From the NCBI GenBank assembly GCA_023138875.1, contig JAGLOO010000047.1:90056-148091 (forward strand): DNA of 58,036 nt, in the 5' to 3' direction. Shown one piece after another: positions 17,784 to 26,925 of the stretch; position 1 is the stretch's first letter; the number at the start of each line of letters is the position of its first letter. This DNA is from Bacteroidales bacterium (lineage in GTDB: Bacteria > Bacteroidota > Bacteroidia > Bacteroidales > GCA-2748055). The notes under the pieces are model-generated. The model was given only the letters and a program-made list of their open reading frames with translations, was not told the origin of the DNA and made no database searches. A program made the translations under genes and the position numbers.

Positions 17784-19025
17784 TTAAAAACTATATTTTA
17801 TTTTTAGATACGCCATCGAATTGTCGCCGTATTGTCCAAAACGCCCTTTCTCATCGCCTGCAAAAATATTTGAACCAAACAGGATTGAAAAACTATCATC
17901 AAAATCATAAGTAATTTTGGGCCTGATCAGTGCATCTTCGTTGGTTAATCCGATGTATGAGAACAATTCAAGGTGGAGGGTTTCACGCAACATGTCGTAT
18001 CGGGCCAGAAAAGTCATCGTGTTTTCTGTTTTTTCATTCAGGATATTGCTATCGTAATTCAGAATTGTTTGTTGAATAAATTGCGAACTTAACTTTACGG
18101 GTCCAAGATTAAAATCCAATCCAACCAGGTAATGCAAATAGTCTTTCTGAATATTGCCATCTGGCTGTAAGGGGTCTTCGGTCAGGAAATATTTGCCATT
18201 ATAATAGGCTGCTTCTCCCCGCAATATCACACCTTTGATTTCAGAACTTAACGACCCGCCACCTATGGCCAGACGGTGATGTTCCGGGGTGATATTTAAT
18301 CCCTCGAGGATAGGTTGCATGGTATTGGGATCAACACTAAATTCTTTTTGAACATGCAATGTCGGGTTATCATCCCAGGTGTAAGCCCCCATTAGCTCAA
18401 AATCAATGGCAGAGGTAAGTGCGGTATATTTTAAAAATATCTCACTGGTTTCAAGACCAGGTGTTATTGTTTCCAGGGAGAAGTCCCAGGCAGGAGGTGC
18501 CGGAAAATCAGGCTGAATATACCAGATCGAACCCGGTGGAGGCTTTTCTGTCGGAGTGAACACCGGAATCCAGATTGCTTCAAGGGTACTGTTGCCAACG
18601 TAATAATTTAATTTTGTAGCTACCACACCTTTTCTTATTTCATCAAAATCGGGCAAAAGGAATTCTGATAAATTCAAGGGAGAAACCACATCAGTAATGA
18701 AAACCCCATCGGCTTTGCCCCACACCACCTGTTGTTTTCCTATTCGAATATCAAAATTATCAAAATACAAATCAAGGTAAAGCTCTCTCATCCTGAAATC
18801 AAGACTGTCAGCATTGTATAAATAAACCATTGGATTTGCCTTGAATGCAACCTTATCGCCCATCTGTTCAAAGTTCAGATTAAGCGTTTGCTGCATAATT
18901 CCAAAATTGCCATTATCGAATAGAATGCCTTCATAGGTTCTGGCAAAACCTGAAATGTCAGGATTTTGTGCCTTAGTATAATGACTTGCTATTAATAGCA
19001 AAAGTATTAGACCTTTTGTTCTCAT
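17784..19025 (-). CDS. DUF1302-like outer-membrane barrel of an MMPL export unit
   Basis: A 413-residue protein with a signal peptide (about residues 1-19, ending HYTKAQ). The mature part (DISGFARTYEGILFDNG, LYLDLYFDNFDIRIGKQQVVWGKADG, MAYLKIKYSF at the end) resembles DUF1302-type barrels and long porins. It is the last gene of the unit MMPL/RND pump, LolA-like protein, barrel, with a gap of only 14 bases to the gene before. In related units the pump, a periplasmic LolA-fold carrier and this barrel are thought to move a lipid or hydrophobic substrate towards the outer membrane. Confidence 0.78.
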   Translation of the reverse strand: MRTKGLILLLLIASHYTKAQNPDISGFARTYEGILFDNGNFGIMQQTLNLNFEQMGDKVAFKANPMVYLYNADSLDFRMRELYLDLYFDNFDIRIGKQQVVWGKADGVFITDVVSPLNLSEFLLPDFDEIRKGVVATKLNYYVGNSTLEAIWIPVFTPTEKPPPGSIWYIQPDFPAPPAWDFSLETITPGLETSEIFLKYTALTSAIDFELMGAYTWDDNPTLHVQKEFSVDPNTMQPILEGLNITPEHHRLAIGGGSLSSEIKGVILRGEAAYYNGKYFLTEDPLQPDGNIQKDYLHYLVGLDFNLGPVKLSSQFIQQTILNYDSNILNEKTENTMTFLARYDMLRETLHLELFSYIGLTNEDALIRPKITYDFDDSFSILFGSNIFAGDEKGRFGQYGDNSMAYLKIKYSF

Positions 19026-19039
19026 TTTATTTATCAGAT

Positions 19040-19825
19040 TTACATTCCTCTCATCATCATTCTTTCGGTGAATTTTGATGCAGCAAAACCGGTGTTGATT
19101 TGGATATTGCTTAATATAATGGTTGTTTTATGATTTTTTTGCACGTTTTTCATTTCAGAATTTATAATCACCCAAATACCTGATATTTTCTCGACTTCTT
19201 TTATGGTTAAAATTTTCAAAAGATCTTCATCTTCGTCGTAAAACTCTTTTTGCACACCAAGAAAGTTTGATTTATCAACCCAGACCAAAGTTTTGAAATA
19301 CATGTAATCTTCGTCTTTTGATACACTTTCAATAACATAGCACTCTTTGCCATCCATGGTCTCTTCGCGTAATAATTTATGAGTATCAGCTTCAAGCTTA
19401 CGATCACCCAGGTCATCGTAAGTGAAATCAGAACCCATAAAATAGTCGTTTTTGCTGTGGCTTGAAATTCGTTTGGTCTTTTTCAAAGCAGGCAGGTATA
19501 TCCATTGGTCATCACTCTGGTCTGAATCATACGACCAGCTCATGAATGATGTGTTTTTCACATCGGCGGGCGAAAGAAAAAACATGATGCTTTTTTCTAC
19601 GTCTCCAAGATCTTTTGTGAACTGTTTGATTTTTCTTACTCTTTGTGCTCCGCTTTTGTTAATAAGCGTCATGGTTAAGTCAGAAGTCTGATCATCTCCG
19701 GCTGGGCGATTATATACCTTCTCAATAATTTGCTTTCCGGTTAAAATTTGTCCTGTAACCTCAGGGCTGAATCCGATGGCAATGATCATTGCAATGATGG
19801 CTGTTGTGATTTGTAAATTTTTCAT
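19040..19825 (-). CDS. Outer-membrane lipoprotein-sorting (LolA-like) protein
   Basis: A 261-residue periplasmic protein with a signal peptide (about 1-25). The mature sequence matches the LolA-like family found beside MMPL pumps: TGKQIIEKVYNRP, SDLTMTLINKSG, SPADVKNTSFMSW, WIYLPALKKTKRISS, and FMGSDFTYDDLGDR. It probably carries a hydrophobic substrate in its half-barrel between pump and outer membrane. It lies 20 bases after the pump and 14 before the barrel, so the three form an operon. Confidence 0.88.
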   Translation of the reverse strand: MKNLQITTAIIAMIIAIGFSPEVTGQILTGKQIIEKVYNRPAGDDQTSDLTMTLINKSGAQRVRKIKQFTKDLGDVEKSIMFFLSPADVKNTSFMSWSYDSDQSDDQWIYLPALKKTKRISSHSKNDYFMGSDFTYDDLGDRKLEADTHKLLREETMDGKECYVIESVSKDEDYMYFKTLVWVDKSNFLGVQKEFYDEDEDLLKILTIKEVEKISGIWVIINSEMKNVQKNHKTTIILSNIQINTGFAASKFTERMMMRGM

Positions 19826-19845
19826 GATTATTTCTCCTGTTTGTT

Positions 19846-22146
19846 TTACTTTTCCGATTTCTTAAAATAGACATTTGACATTGTTAATAGAACAAGCATG
19901 ATGCTCACGGTTCCTACAAAGCTTGTAAACATATTAAGTGATACCAGGGCACCGAGTTCTCTGTTCGGCGGGAATACGGAGAAAAGCAAAACCATAAAGC
20001 CTGCAATCACCACAATCGCATTGTAGCTGATGGCTCTTCCAGAATGAGCCATTGTTTTTTGTGCCACAAGGTTCTTGTTATCTGTTTTTGAAGCATTGAT
20101 ACGGTATTGCTCAATAAAATGCACAGCATAATCGATCCCAATCCCAATTGCAATACTGGAAAGCAGTGCGGTTGTGGTGTTGAGCGGAATATCCAGGAAA
20201 CCCATTATTCCAAAACTTATTAGTGCTGTAATGGTAATGGGAATCGCTCCTATTAATCCTATTTTAAAGTTTTTAAACATTAAAGAGAGAAGAATAATGA
20301 CAATTATTAGCGATAAGATCAAGCTCAATATTTGTCCTTCTAATATCAAGTCTGTAAATATCAATCCCTTATAGCCGCTTCCTGCATAATTCATTGTAAT
20401 TCCGTGTTTATCAAAATCCTCTTCATAGGTTTCAATGATGGCAATGGCTGAGTTCAGGGCTTGAGAATTATCGCTTTTTAGCTGGAAGGTGACATTCAGT
20501 TTAGCATAATCGTAATCGACTACTTTATTCAGGTTTTCAGGATCGCCTGACATTTCGTATAGTAACAGATACTGAGCTATCATATCCTGCTTATCGGGAA
20601 TGGTGTTGAATTCTTCTTTATCAGCATTCATCACTTTGTTCATCCGCTTCGTATAATCGGTAAGTGAAAAGGAGTTTCCAACAACTTCAAGATCATTTTC
20701 CAGTTTGCTTTGCATCTGGTCTGTCAGTTTCAATACTTCCGGTTTTTTGAAAACATCTTTTTTGCCTTTAGCATCTAATATCAGGTTAAGGGTTGTTGTT
20801 CCTCCAAAATGTTCATTAATAAACTTATCGGTAAGTACAATGTCACTCTCTTTTTCAAATTTGTCCAGGAAGCTGGAATTGATCCATAATTTTTGCATTC
20901 CAACAATTGATAGAATGATAACAGCAGCTGTTACAAATACGGAAACAGATTTTCGCTTAAGTACCTTTGTTGCTAAACCATATGCCAGGTCAGACTCTTT
21001 ATTAGATTTATTTTTAACAGTTTTTTTCACCTTAGGCAAGCCAAAAATCATAATACCTGCAGGAATTAGTGCCAGAGAGAAGACCATAGCCATCAATACT
21101 CCAAAAGCTGTAAAAATGCCAAAGTACTTTATGGGATATACCTGGGATGTAAGAAGAGCAACAAATCCAATCGCAGTTGTAACGGATGTCATAGCTACGG
21201 GTTTCCACATTTGTTGAAGCATGTCTGTGATTGCTTCTTTTTTGGATGCATCCGGATTTTCTCGAAGATGTAGTTGCAGGTGACTATATAAGTGTATTCC
21301 ATCGGCAACACCTATGGCAATGAGCATTACCGGGATCATTGTGGATACTGCATATATGGGAATGTTTAGAGCAGCCATAAGTCCAAATGACCACAACACA
21401 CTGAAGAATACAACGGCCATTGTCAGCATTGTACTTTTTACACTCCGGAGCATTATGAACAAGACTAAAGTAATGACCAACAATACAATTGGAACCATTT
21501 TCTTCATGTCCGCAGGACCAAGAAGTGCCATTGTGCCTTCAACGATAGGGCGGCCTGCCACATGAATTATAATATCCTTTGTTTCGTAAGAAGCAGCCAA
21601 ACTGAGTATCTCTTCATAAAATTCCTGAGTAAATACATCGTCTTTAATTTCCGCTATTATCACGGTTACCGTTTCATCAAATGATACCAAGCGACCAAAA
21701 GTCATTTCATTATTTTTAACATTGTGCTTTAGTTCATTTAAGCTTTCTACAGATGCAGGCACCCGTTTATAAAAAGCTTTAACATCCATTCCGTCTTCAG
21801 TACCAATAATATTATCGGCAGTGTATAATGATGTTACATCAGCTTTTTCAATTTCTTCCATTTTTTGCAATCTTCGGGTAAGCTGCTTTAGGGTATCTAA
21901 TGTTGCAGCATTGAAAATCCCGTTCTTATTTTCAATGGCTACGATTATTCCATCATTGATACCAAACCACTCTTCGGCCTGATCGCTGTAAGCAAATGCA
22001 GGATGGTTCTGTGGCATATACTTATCAAGATCTGTTTCCATTCTTGATTTTTGTTTCATTTGCATGAAAAACAGCGCACTGATAAATACTGTTAACCCAA
22101 CTACAATCCAGGGCTGGTTTAATAGCTTCTTTAAGAATTTCTCCAT
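19846..22146 (-). CDS. MMPL/RND-superfamily exporter
   Basis: A 766-residue inner-membrane pump with two repeats, each a large periplasmic loop followed by a helix bundle. The helix-4 motifs with a proton-relay aspartate are visible twice: IAIGVADGIHLYSHL at about residue 275 and IAIGIGIDYAVHFIEQY at about 685. The N-terminus is a single helix with a basic cytoplasmic start (MEKFLKKLLNQPW). It is the first gene of the operon below the TetR regulator and is separated from it by a terminator. Confidence 0.92.
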   Translation of the reverse strand: MEKFLKKLLNQPWIVVGLTVFISALFFMQMKQKSRMETDLDKYMPQNHPAFAYSDQAEEWFGINDGIIVAIENKNGIFNAATLDTLKQLTRRLQKMEEIEKADVTSLYTADNIIGTEDGMDVKAFYKRVPASVESLNELKHNVKNNEMTFGRLVSFDETVTVIIAEIKDDVFTQEFYEEILSLAASYETKDIIIHVAGRPIVEGTMALLGPADMKKMVPIVLLVITLVLFIMLRSVKSTMLTMAVVFFSVLWSFGLMAALNIPIYAVSTMIPVMLIAIGVADGIHLYSHLQLHLRENPDASKKEAITDMLQQMWKPVAMTSVTTAIGFVALLTSQVYPIKYFGIFTAFGVLMAMVFSLALIPAGIMIFGLPKVKKTVKNKSNKESDLAYGLATKVLKRKSVSVFVTAAVIILSIVGMQKLWINSSFLDKFEKESDIVLTDKFINEHFGGTTTLNLILDAKGKKDVFKKPEVLKLTDQMQSKLENDLEVVGNSFSLTDYTKRMNKVMNADKEEFNTIPDKQDMIAQYLLLYEMSGDPENLNKVVDYDYAKLNVTFQLKSDNSQALNSAIAIIETYEEDFDKHGITMNYAGSGYKGLIFTDLILEGQILSLILSLIIVIILLSLMFKNFKIGLIGAIPITITALISFGIMGFLDIPLNTTTALLSSIAIGIGIDYAVHFIEQYRINASKTDNKNLVAQKTMAHSGRAISYNAIVVIAGFMVLLFSVFPPNRELGALVSLNMFTSFVGTVSIMLVLLTMSNVYFKKSEK

Positions 22147-22155
22147 TTTATTGAT

Positions 22156-22171
22156 GTTAATTAATATTAAC
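22156..22171. promoter_or_regulatory. Candidate operator for the exporter operon
   Basis: GTTAAT and ATTAAC form an inverted repeat with a 4-base spacer, 10 bases upstream of the exporter start. The adjoining TAACTAACTTA also occurs, in the opposite orientation, directly upstream of the tetR start near 22810-22822. A shared motif at both promoters fits binding by the TetR regulator, but this is inference. Confidence 0.35.
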
Positions 22172-22186
22172 TAACTTAGGTTCTGT

Positions 22187-22214
22187 AAAAAAACTCACTT
22201 CGTAGGAAGCGAGT
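22187..22214 (-). terminator. Intrinsic terminator after the TetR regulator gene
   Basis: Read on the minus strand, a stem of nine positions with one mismatch (22206-22214 with 22193-22201, loop of 4) is followed by seven T (22187-22193). It lies 12 bases beyond the tetR stop and ahead of the exporter gene, so tetR and the exporter operon are separate or attenuated transcripts. Confidence 0.75.
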
Positions 22215-22225
22215 ACTTTGTTATG

Positions 22226-22807
22226 TTACTGTTTAATGATTAAAAATTTTATTGATTCAATAAGCTTCTTTCCTTCTTTGGGTAAATTGTAAGAATATGC
22301 CGAGAACTGCCATTTCTTTACAAAAAGGCGCAGGGTCCCGATTATAATTGTTGAGAGATATTTTGCCTCAATATCGGTGCGTATTTCACCGGTTTTTTGT
22401 CCATTGCTTATTATTGTGGTCAGGATCTTATCATTTTTATCGATAACCTCAGAAATTTTATCAATAAGTACTGGTTCGCTTCTGAATATTTCTTCAGAAA
22501 AAATTACAGATACCAGTGATGGCGTTGCTGAAAAAGTGATAAAGTGCTTTGTGAACAGATGTTCAATTTTGTCTATCGCTTTGCCATCATTGTTTAGTTC
22601 TTTTTCAAATAATTGTTCTGTATTTTGTTTAAAAAGGTCGAGGACGGCAATCAAAATGTCAATTTTGCTATCGTAGTGCCTGTAAATGGCCGGCTCAGTA
22701 ATACCGATTTTTATTGCAAGGTTTTTAATAGTCAGTCCCTGTATCCCTTTTTCGCTTATTAGCTCCAGGGCTACTTCAATGATTTCTTTTTGTCTTGATG
22801 TCTTCAA
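22226..22807 (-). CDS. TetR-family transcriptional regulator
   Basis: A 193-residue regulator. The N-terminal helix-turn-helix is clear: RQKEIIEVALELISEKGIQG, then TIKNLAIKIGITEPAIYRHYDSK. The C-terminal part is all-helical and divergent, as expected for ligand binding. Its position directly upstream of the MMPL exporter operon on the same strand suggests it represses that operon and responds to the exported compound. Confidence 0.93.
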   Translation of the reverse strand: MKTSRQKEIIEVALELISEKGIQGLTIKNLAIKIGITEPAIYRHYDSKIDILIAVLDLFKQNTEQLFEKELNNDGKAIDKIEHLFTKHFITFSATPSLVSVIFSEEIFRSEPVLIDKISEVIDKNDKILTTIISNGQKTGEIRTDIEAKYLSTIIIGTLRLFVKKWQFSAYSYNLPKEGKKLIESIKFLIIKQ

Positions 22808-22929
22808 TTCGATAAGTTAGTTAGCATTCACTCACAAAGCAACAACAAATATTTTTAATAGCCAAATATTTCTACATTTTTCACTACCTGCCTGGTATGG
22901 TCGACAGTATGGCATGTCAAATTCCCCGG

Positions 22930-23043
22930 CACAATTCCCAGGGGAGCAACCCCCGTAAAATTATCCACCATTTCAAGAAGAGCACGATGAATACCATCAT
23001 GGGATAGAAGATTAACCGGTCTCACTATTTCATTGGTCCCCAT
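22930..23043 (-). pseudogene. Fragment of an AbgT-family transporter gene
   Basis: Read on the minus strand, about 37 codons (EIVRPVNLLSHDGIH, then LLEMVDNFTG and APLGIV) match residues about 45-85 of the intact AbgT transporter at 15664-17199, differing at a few residues. The reading frame then leaves the family on both sides. It is a diverged second copy or a recombination scar left beside the 3' end of the DUF438 gene. Confidence 0.75.
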
Positions 23044-23057
23044 TTGATTAGATATTT

Positions 23058-24287
23058 CTAAATCCAATCCAGTAATCTCTGTTCACCTTCAAGTGCCCTA
23101 ATACCTGTAACATCTTGACTTACTTCTATAACGCCTTTATATTCATTTTCGTCATTTCTAAGAGCGAAATATTGTATTAGAATAAATTTACCTTTTAATT
23201 CTAACCAGAATTTTGCATTATCCTTTTCTCCATTTTTAAATGCAGTTACAATTTTCTCAACAATATGTACACTTTCGGGTGGATGACAATTTTGAACAGC
23301 CCGTCCGATTATTGCAGGTGACCGTGGGAAAAAACGTTCTTTAGGTCTTGAAAAGAATCTCACTTTGTCATTTTCATCAACAAAGGTAATATCCACAGGT
23401 AAGTTATTTAATAATAGCAGGATTTGTTCAAGATTGAGTTCTCCTGTTTCGGATTTTAACTTTATATCACCGTCAATCTGTGAGATTTCTGTTTGCTTTT
23501 CTAAAACAGGTTCCTTTCTACTTTTAGGCTTAACAGGTGTTTCTATAAAAGGGAAAGGATATTCGAAGCTTTGATTGTGCATTTCTCCCCATTCATCATC
23601 TGAGATTGTTTCAGAAGCAACAGGATAAATTATTAAACTCTCTTTTTGTATCATTCCAAATACCAGGAAATAGTATGCCCCAATTTGCTTATTAAGGTCC
23701 GCCCAGGATGAAGCATCAGATTTAAGAATCTGAATTATTTGTATTAATTTTTTACGAATATCATCATGTAAAGACCACATAACAGTTATTGGACGATAAC
23801 TATCCCATTTTTTTTCAAGGAAAGGAAATAGAATATTCTCTTTTTTAACATAGTGAGATTCAAACTTCGAAAATTCTTCAAAATGACTAAGTAAATCATT
23901 TTTAAACTGATCGAAATCTGATACTTCACGACCTTTATAGCTCTTTATTATTTTCTTAACTACATTCAATTTAAACTCATAAGCCCTGTTTTCCAGCATT
24001 AAGTAATAGAGAAACGTACCTTCTTGAGGTTTTTCCCAGCTATATTCTTTCAGTTTTTCAAAAAAGATATTTATTACCTTATTTACATCTTTTTTAATTG
24101 TTATGGGTGTAATGCCCATTTGCATTTGTTTGTCTTCGAGATTTAACATGTCATGTGGGGTAACATGCTCTATTGCTTCCTTATATTTTTCAAGAAGCAT
24201 TCTTCCATCTTCTCCGCTCATTATTCCAAGAGAAAATGCGAGTAAATCTTCTAGTCGTTTTTCATTGTTGTTGATAAATTCTGACAT
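23058..24287 (-). CDS. DUF438/hemerythrin/PAS-domain protein
   Basis: A 409-residue cytoplasmic protein in three parts. Residues about 10-90 are DUF438 (LLAFSLGIMSGEDGRMLLEKYK, ITPITIKKDVNKVINIFF). About 95-245 form a hemerythrin-like helical domain with histidines and acidic residues in FEEFSKFESHYVKKENILFP and SLHDDIRKKL. About 285-400 form a PAS domain (LNNLPVDITFVDENDKVRFF, RAVQNCHPPESV, YKGVIEVSQDVTGIR). Relatives are thought to sense oxygen, nitric oxide or redox state through a di-iron or haem site. Confidence 0.88.
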   Translation of the reverse strand: MSEFINNNEKRLEDLLAFSLGIMSGEDGRMLLEKYKEAIEHVTPHDMLNLEDKQMQMGITPITIKKDVNKVINIFFEKLKEYSWEKPQEGTFLYYLMLENRAYEFKLNVVKKIIKSYKGREVSDFDQFKNDLLSHFEEFSKFESHYVKKENILFPFLEKKWDSYRPITVMWSLHDDIRKKLIQIIQILKSDASSWADLNKQIGAYYFLVFGMIQKESLIIYPVASETISDDEWGEMHNQSFEYPFPFIETPVKPKSRKEPVLEKQTEISQIDGDIKLKSETGELNLEQILLLLNNLPVDITFVDENDKVRFFSRPKERFFPRSPAIIGRAVQNCHPPESVHIVEKIVTAFKNGEKDNAKFWLELKGKFILIQYFALRNDENEYKGVIEVSQDVTGIRALEGEQRLLDWI

Positions 24288-24441
24288 ATCTCATTTTTGT
24301 TTATGCCCGCTAATGGTTCATCGTATACGGCGTAACCACATCCTGGAACTTGATATTACAAAATAACCTGAATTTTAACTTGAAGTTCGGTAATAATGAA
24401 ATTTGAAATACATTATTCGCGTGTGCAGGTGTCTGTTCATC

Positions 24442-25533
24442 CTATTTCGAAAACGCTACACCAACATACGAATCTGCTGTTCCATAATATAGAAACCATT
24501 TCGATTTATAATATACGAGACCTTCAGCAAATGTCGTTCCTGATTTATACTGACCGGATATCTCATGCGGAAGGGTTGGTTTTAATAAATATGTATCGGA
24601 TCGGGAAATGACTTTTTCGGGATCGTTAATATCAAACACTAATTTCCCAACTGAATAAGTTCCTTTTGGCAAGTCAGGGTCAGAGTCTTCTGTTTCAGAG
24701 TTTTTACCATTGTAGAACAGGACAATACCCTCATCCGTAATAACTGCAGGTGGTCCGCATTCCGTAAGGTGGCTATCAAACATTTTGCTTCGTGGCTCAA
24801 CTATTGCCTTAAGTTCTCCTTTTTCATTTAATAATGGATACCAATCTATCAAATTATCAGACCATGCAAGATTGATAAAGCTTTCACCCCAGTACATCCA
24901 GTATTTTCCATCAATTTTTGCCACAATCTGCCGGTCTCCTTCCATCTTAGTGATAATAGATCCTGATTTAGACCAATAATCTAAGAATTGACCATCATAA
25001 GCCTTTACAAATGCAAGTCCTTTCTTTTCCCAGTGTAACAGGTCCTTTGAGAATGCAATGGTTAATCTGGCAACATCCTGATTCCATGAAGTGTAGGCCA
25101 TCACATATAAACCATCCTGTGTTTCAACAACCCTTGGGTCCTCACAGCCACCAGGATAATCGTATTGTAAAAAGTTCCCGCTGTCGGGGTACAAAACTGG
25201 AGTAGGATGCTTGGTGAAATGGATGCCATCTTCGCTGTACGCCAAACCAATCCTGGAAGTTCGTCCACTTAGAACAGCTTCTGGATTATCTTCACAGCGA
25301 AGTAGTAAATATACCTTGTTGTCTTTTATAATGGCAGCCGGGTTAAAGACATCTGCTTTCTGCCACTGTACCAACTCATTTTTTACCGGACAAACAAAGG
25401 TTAAAGTTGAATCAGCTTTAATAATCGGATTTTCGTTCGGTTTATAGAAACTTTGGAAATCCCAATCAGATGAATGATTTGTATTGCATCCAAGATTAAC
25501 CAATAGTACTAAATAAAGAATTCTCCTTTTCAT
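24442..25533 (-). CDS. GH130-type mannoside phosphorylase-like lipoprotein
   Basis: A 363-residue protein with a lipoprotein signal (LYLVLLVNLGC, Cys16). The mature part is a five-bladed propeller glycosidase fold. GGCEDPRVVETQDGLYVMAYTSW is the family 130 hallmark with the substrate-binding GCEDPR. Further blades are visible at FNPAAIIKDNKVYLLLRCED and TECGPPAVITDEGIVLFYNG. Family members phosphorolyse or hydrolyse beta-1,2- or beta-1,4-mannosides. It is the outermost gene of the damaged glycan locus. Substrate is inferred only from family and neighbours. Confidence 0.82.
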   Translation of the reverse strand: MKRRILYLVLLVNLGCNTNHSSDWDFQSFYKPNENPIIKADSTLTFVCPVKNELVQWQKADVFNPAAIIKDNKVYLLLRCEDNPEAVLSGRTSRIGLAYSEDGIHFTKHPTPVLYPDSGNFLQYDYPGGCEDPRVVETQDGLYVMAYTSWNQDVARLTIAFSKDLLHWEKKGLAFVKAYDGQFLDYWSKSGSIITKMEGDRQIVAKIDGKYWMYWGESFINLAWSDNLIDWYPLLNEKGELKAIVEPRSKMFDSHLTECGPPAVITDEGIVLFYNGKNSETEDSDPDLPKGTYSVGKLVFDINDPEKVISRSDTYLLKPTLPHEISGQYKSGTTFAEGLVYYKSKWFLYYGTADSYVGVAFSK

Positions 25534-25562
25534 TTATTTCTTTTTACGTAACTGTTTAGCTG

Positions 25563-25745
25563 CTACTCAAAAATAAGAGAAATTCGGTGATTATCAACAA
25601 ATAGTGAACTGGTTTTACTTTCTGTTTTACCAGGATCTCCAGAATCAAGTGGTATCAACATTTTCACGGTATTATTCTTTAAAAAACGGGCTTCAAATAT
25701 TTGATATTTAGGATATTTCTGGTGTGGCTTTGAAAGAAAAAAGGT
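25563..25745 (-). pseudogene. 3' remnant of a gene cut by an IS66 fragment
   Basis: About 60 codons on the minus strand (LSKPHQKYPKYQIFEARFL and then VKMLIPLDSGDPGKT) run to a stop at 25563, 29 bases ahead of the GH130 gene. The frame continues beyond 25745 only through the antisense of an IS66 transposase, so the junction is near 25745. It is probably the tail of another enzyme gene of the glycan locus. The family is not recognised. Confidence 0.55.
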
Positions 25746-26448
25746 TTGCCTTCCGATCAAGTCATATCCGAGCTTACCAGGCAAGTTGAGTTTCTGATAA
25801 ATCGCCAAGCTCAAATGGAGCGAGAAAGCCAGGAATTGACCTCACGCGTTCAACGGTTAGAATTATTTGAAGAGGACACAGCTTTAAAATCAAGGGTAGC
25901 TGAATTGGAAGCTCGCTTAAACAGCAATAGCCGTAACAGCAGCAAGCCACCATCAAGTGATGGTTACAAGAAGAAGCCCTTTCCGAGGAAGAAGAAGGGG
26001 AAACAGGGAGGCCAGCAGGGTCATAAAGGCCGGACCCTGCAACAAGTTGCTCATCCGGACAAGAAAGTACAGCATACGCCTGGTCCATGTAGCTGTGGTC
26101 ATGTGTTCAATGATGATGAACTACGTGTAGCAGAAACCCGCCAGGTTTTCGATTTGCCCCAACCCAGACTGGAAGTTACCGAACACCAGTTGCTCGTGGG
26201 ACAATGCCCTGATTGCGGACAGTGGCACAGAGGCATCGCCCCTGAGGGGGTCAATGCCCCTGTTCAATACGGCCCCGGGGTGAAAACTCTTTCAGTATTG
26301 CTAAAATGTAGACTATAGAATCCCTTTCAAAAAGATACAGACACTGTTTGGTGACCTGTTCGGGTATGCCATCAATGAATCCACGGTATATTCAGCGTCT
26401 CAGCAATGCTACAAAAGGTTTAAAGAGACAATAGAGATTATCACTTAA
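25746..26448 (+). pseudogene. Truncated and frameshifted IS66-family transposase
   Basis: The IS66 transposase N-terminus is clear: a leucine-zipper-like coiled coil, then SRNSSKPPSSDGYKKK, QGGQQGHKGRTL, and the zinc-finger cysteines of CSCGHVF and CPDCGQWHRG. At about 26310 the frame breaks (ends KTLSVLLKCRL), and the family sequence resumes in another frame (IPFKKIQTLFGDLFGYAINE) up to a stop at 26446-26448. The catalytic DDE part is absent. The first codon is not ATG, so the 5' end is also lost. Confidence 0.88.
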
Positions 26449-26458
26449 ATCGTAATAA

Positions 26459-26911
26459 ATGAATACACAAATCACGATGGACCACCTAACACAATTAAAG
26501 CTGGATGGTATGTTGCAGGCTTATCAGGGCGTGCTTGCCATGCCTGTACAAAACCAACCATCCATAAACCAATTTATGGCACGCCTTGCAGAAGCTGAGT
26601 TGCAGAGTCGGGCAAGAAAAAAAACGGAGCTCTACCTGCGTCAAAGCAAGCTCCGCTACAATGCCATCTTGGAACAGGTGTATTGCAATGCAGAACGTAA
26701 TCTCTCCAAGGAAAAACTCATGATGATTGCAGACTGCAGCTTTATTGATCGTGCTGAATATCTGCTAATTACAGGAAAAACCGGCGTGGGAAAATCCTAC
26801 CTGGCATGCGCTATTGGTTATGCTAACAAAATGATTATGCAAAGAGAAGTTTCCATTTTCATTATTAATCAGTACAGTATTATCAATTGGAAGGCATATC
26901 TCTTTGCATAA
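26459..26911 (+). pseudogene. istB: IS21 istB, 5' half (interrupted)
   Basis: IstB is the AAA+ helper of IS21 transposition. The N-terminus (DHLTQLKLDGMLQAYQ, QSRARKKTELYLRQSKL) and Walker A (ITGKTGVGKSYLACAIGY, about residues 103-120) are intact. The family sequence stops at about base 26835, where a mobile element begins, and a foreign tail runs to a stop at 26911. The matching 3' half lies 5 kb away at 31833-32166 on the same strand. Confidence 0.85.
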
Positions 26912-26912
26912 T
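26834..26912. repeat. Inverted repeat at left end of the recombinase element
   Basis: Perfect 14-bp arms (ATTATGCAAAGAGA at 26834-26847 and its complement at 26899-26912) flank about 50 bases, just downstream of the 3' end of the minus-strand recombinase. A structure of the same design lies after the plus-strand recombinase. This suggests paired recombinase-binding sites at an element end. Confidence 0.5.
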
Positions 26913-26925
26913 ATTTTGGAGTAAA

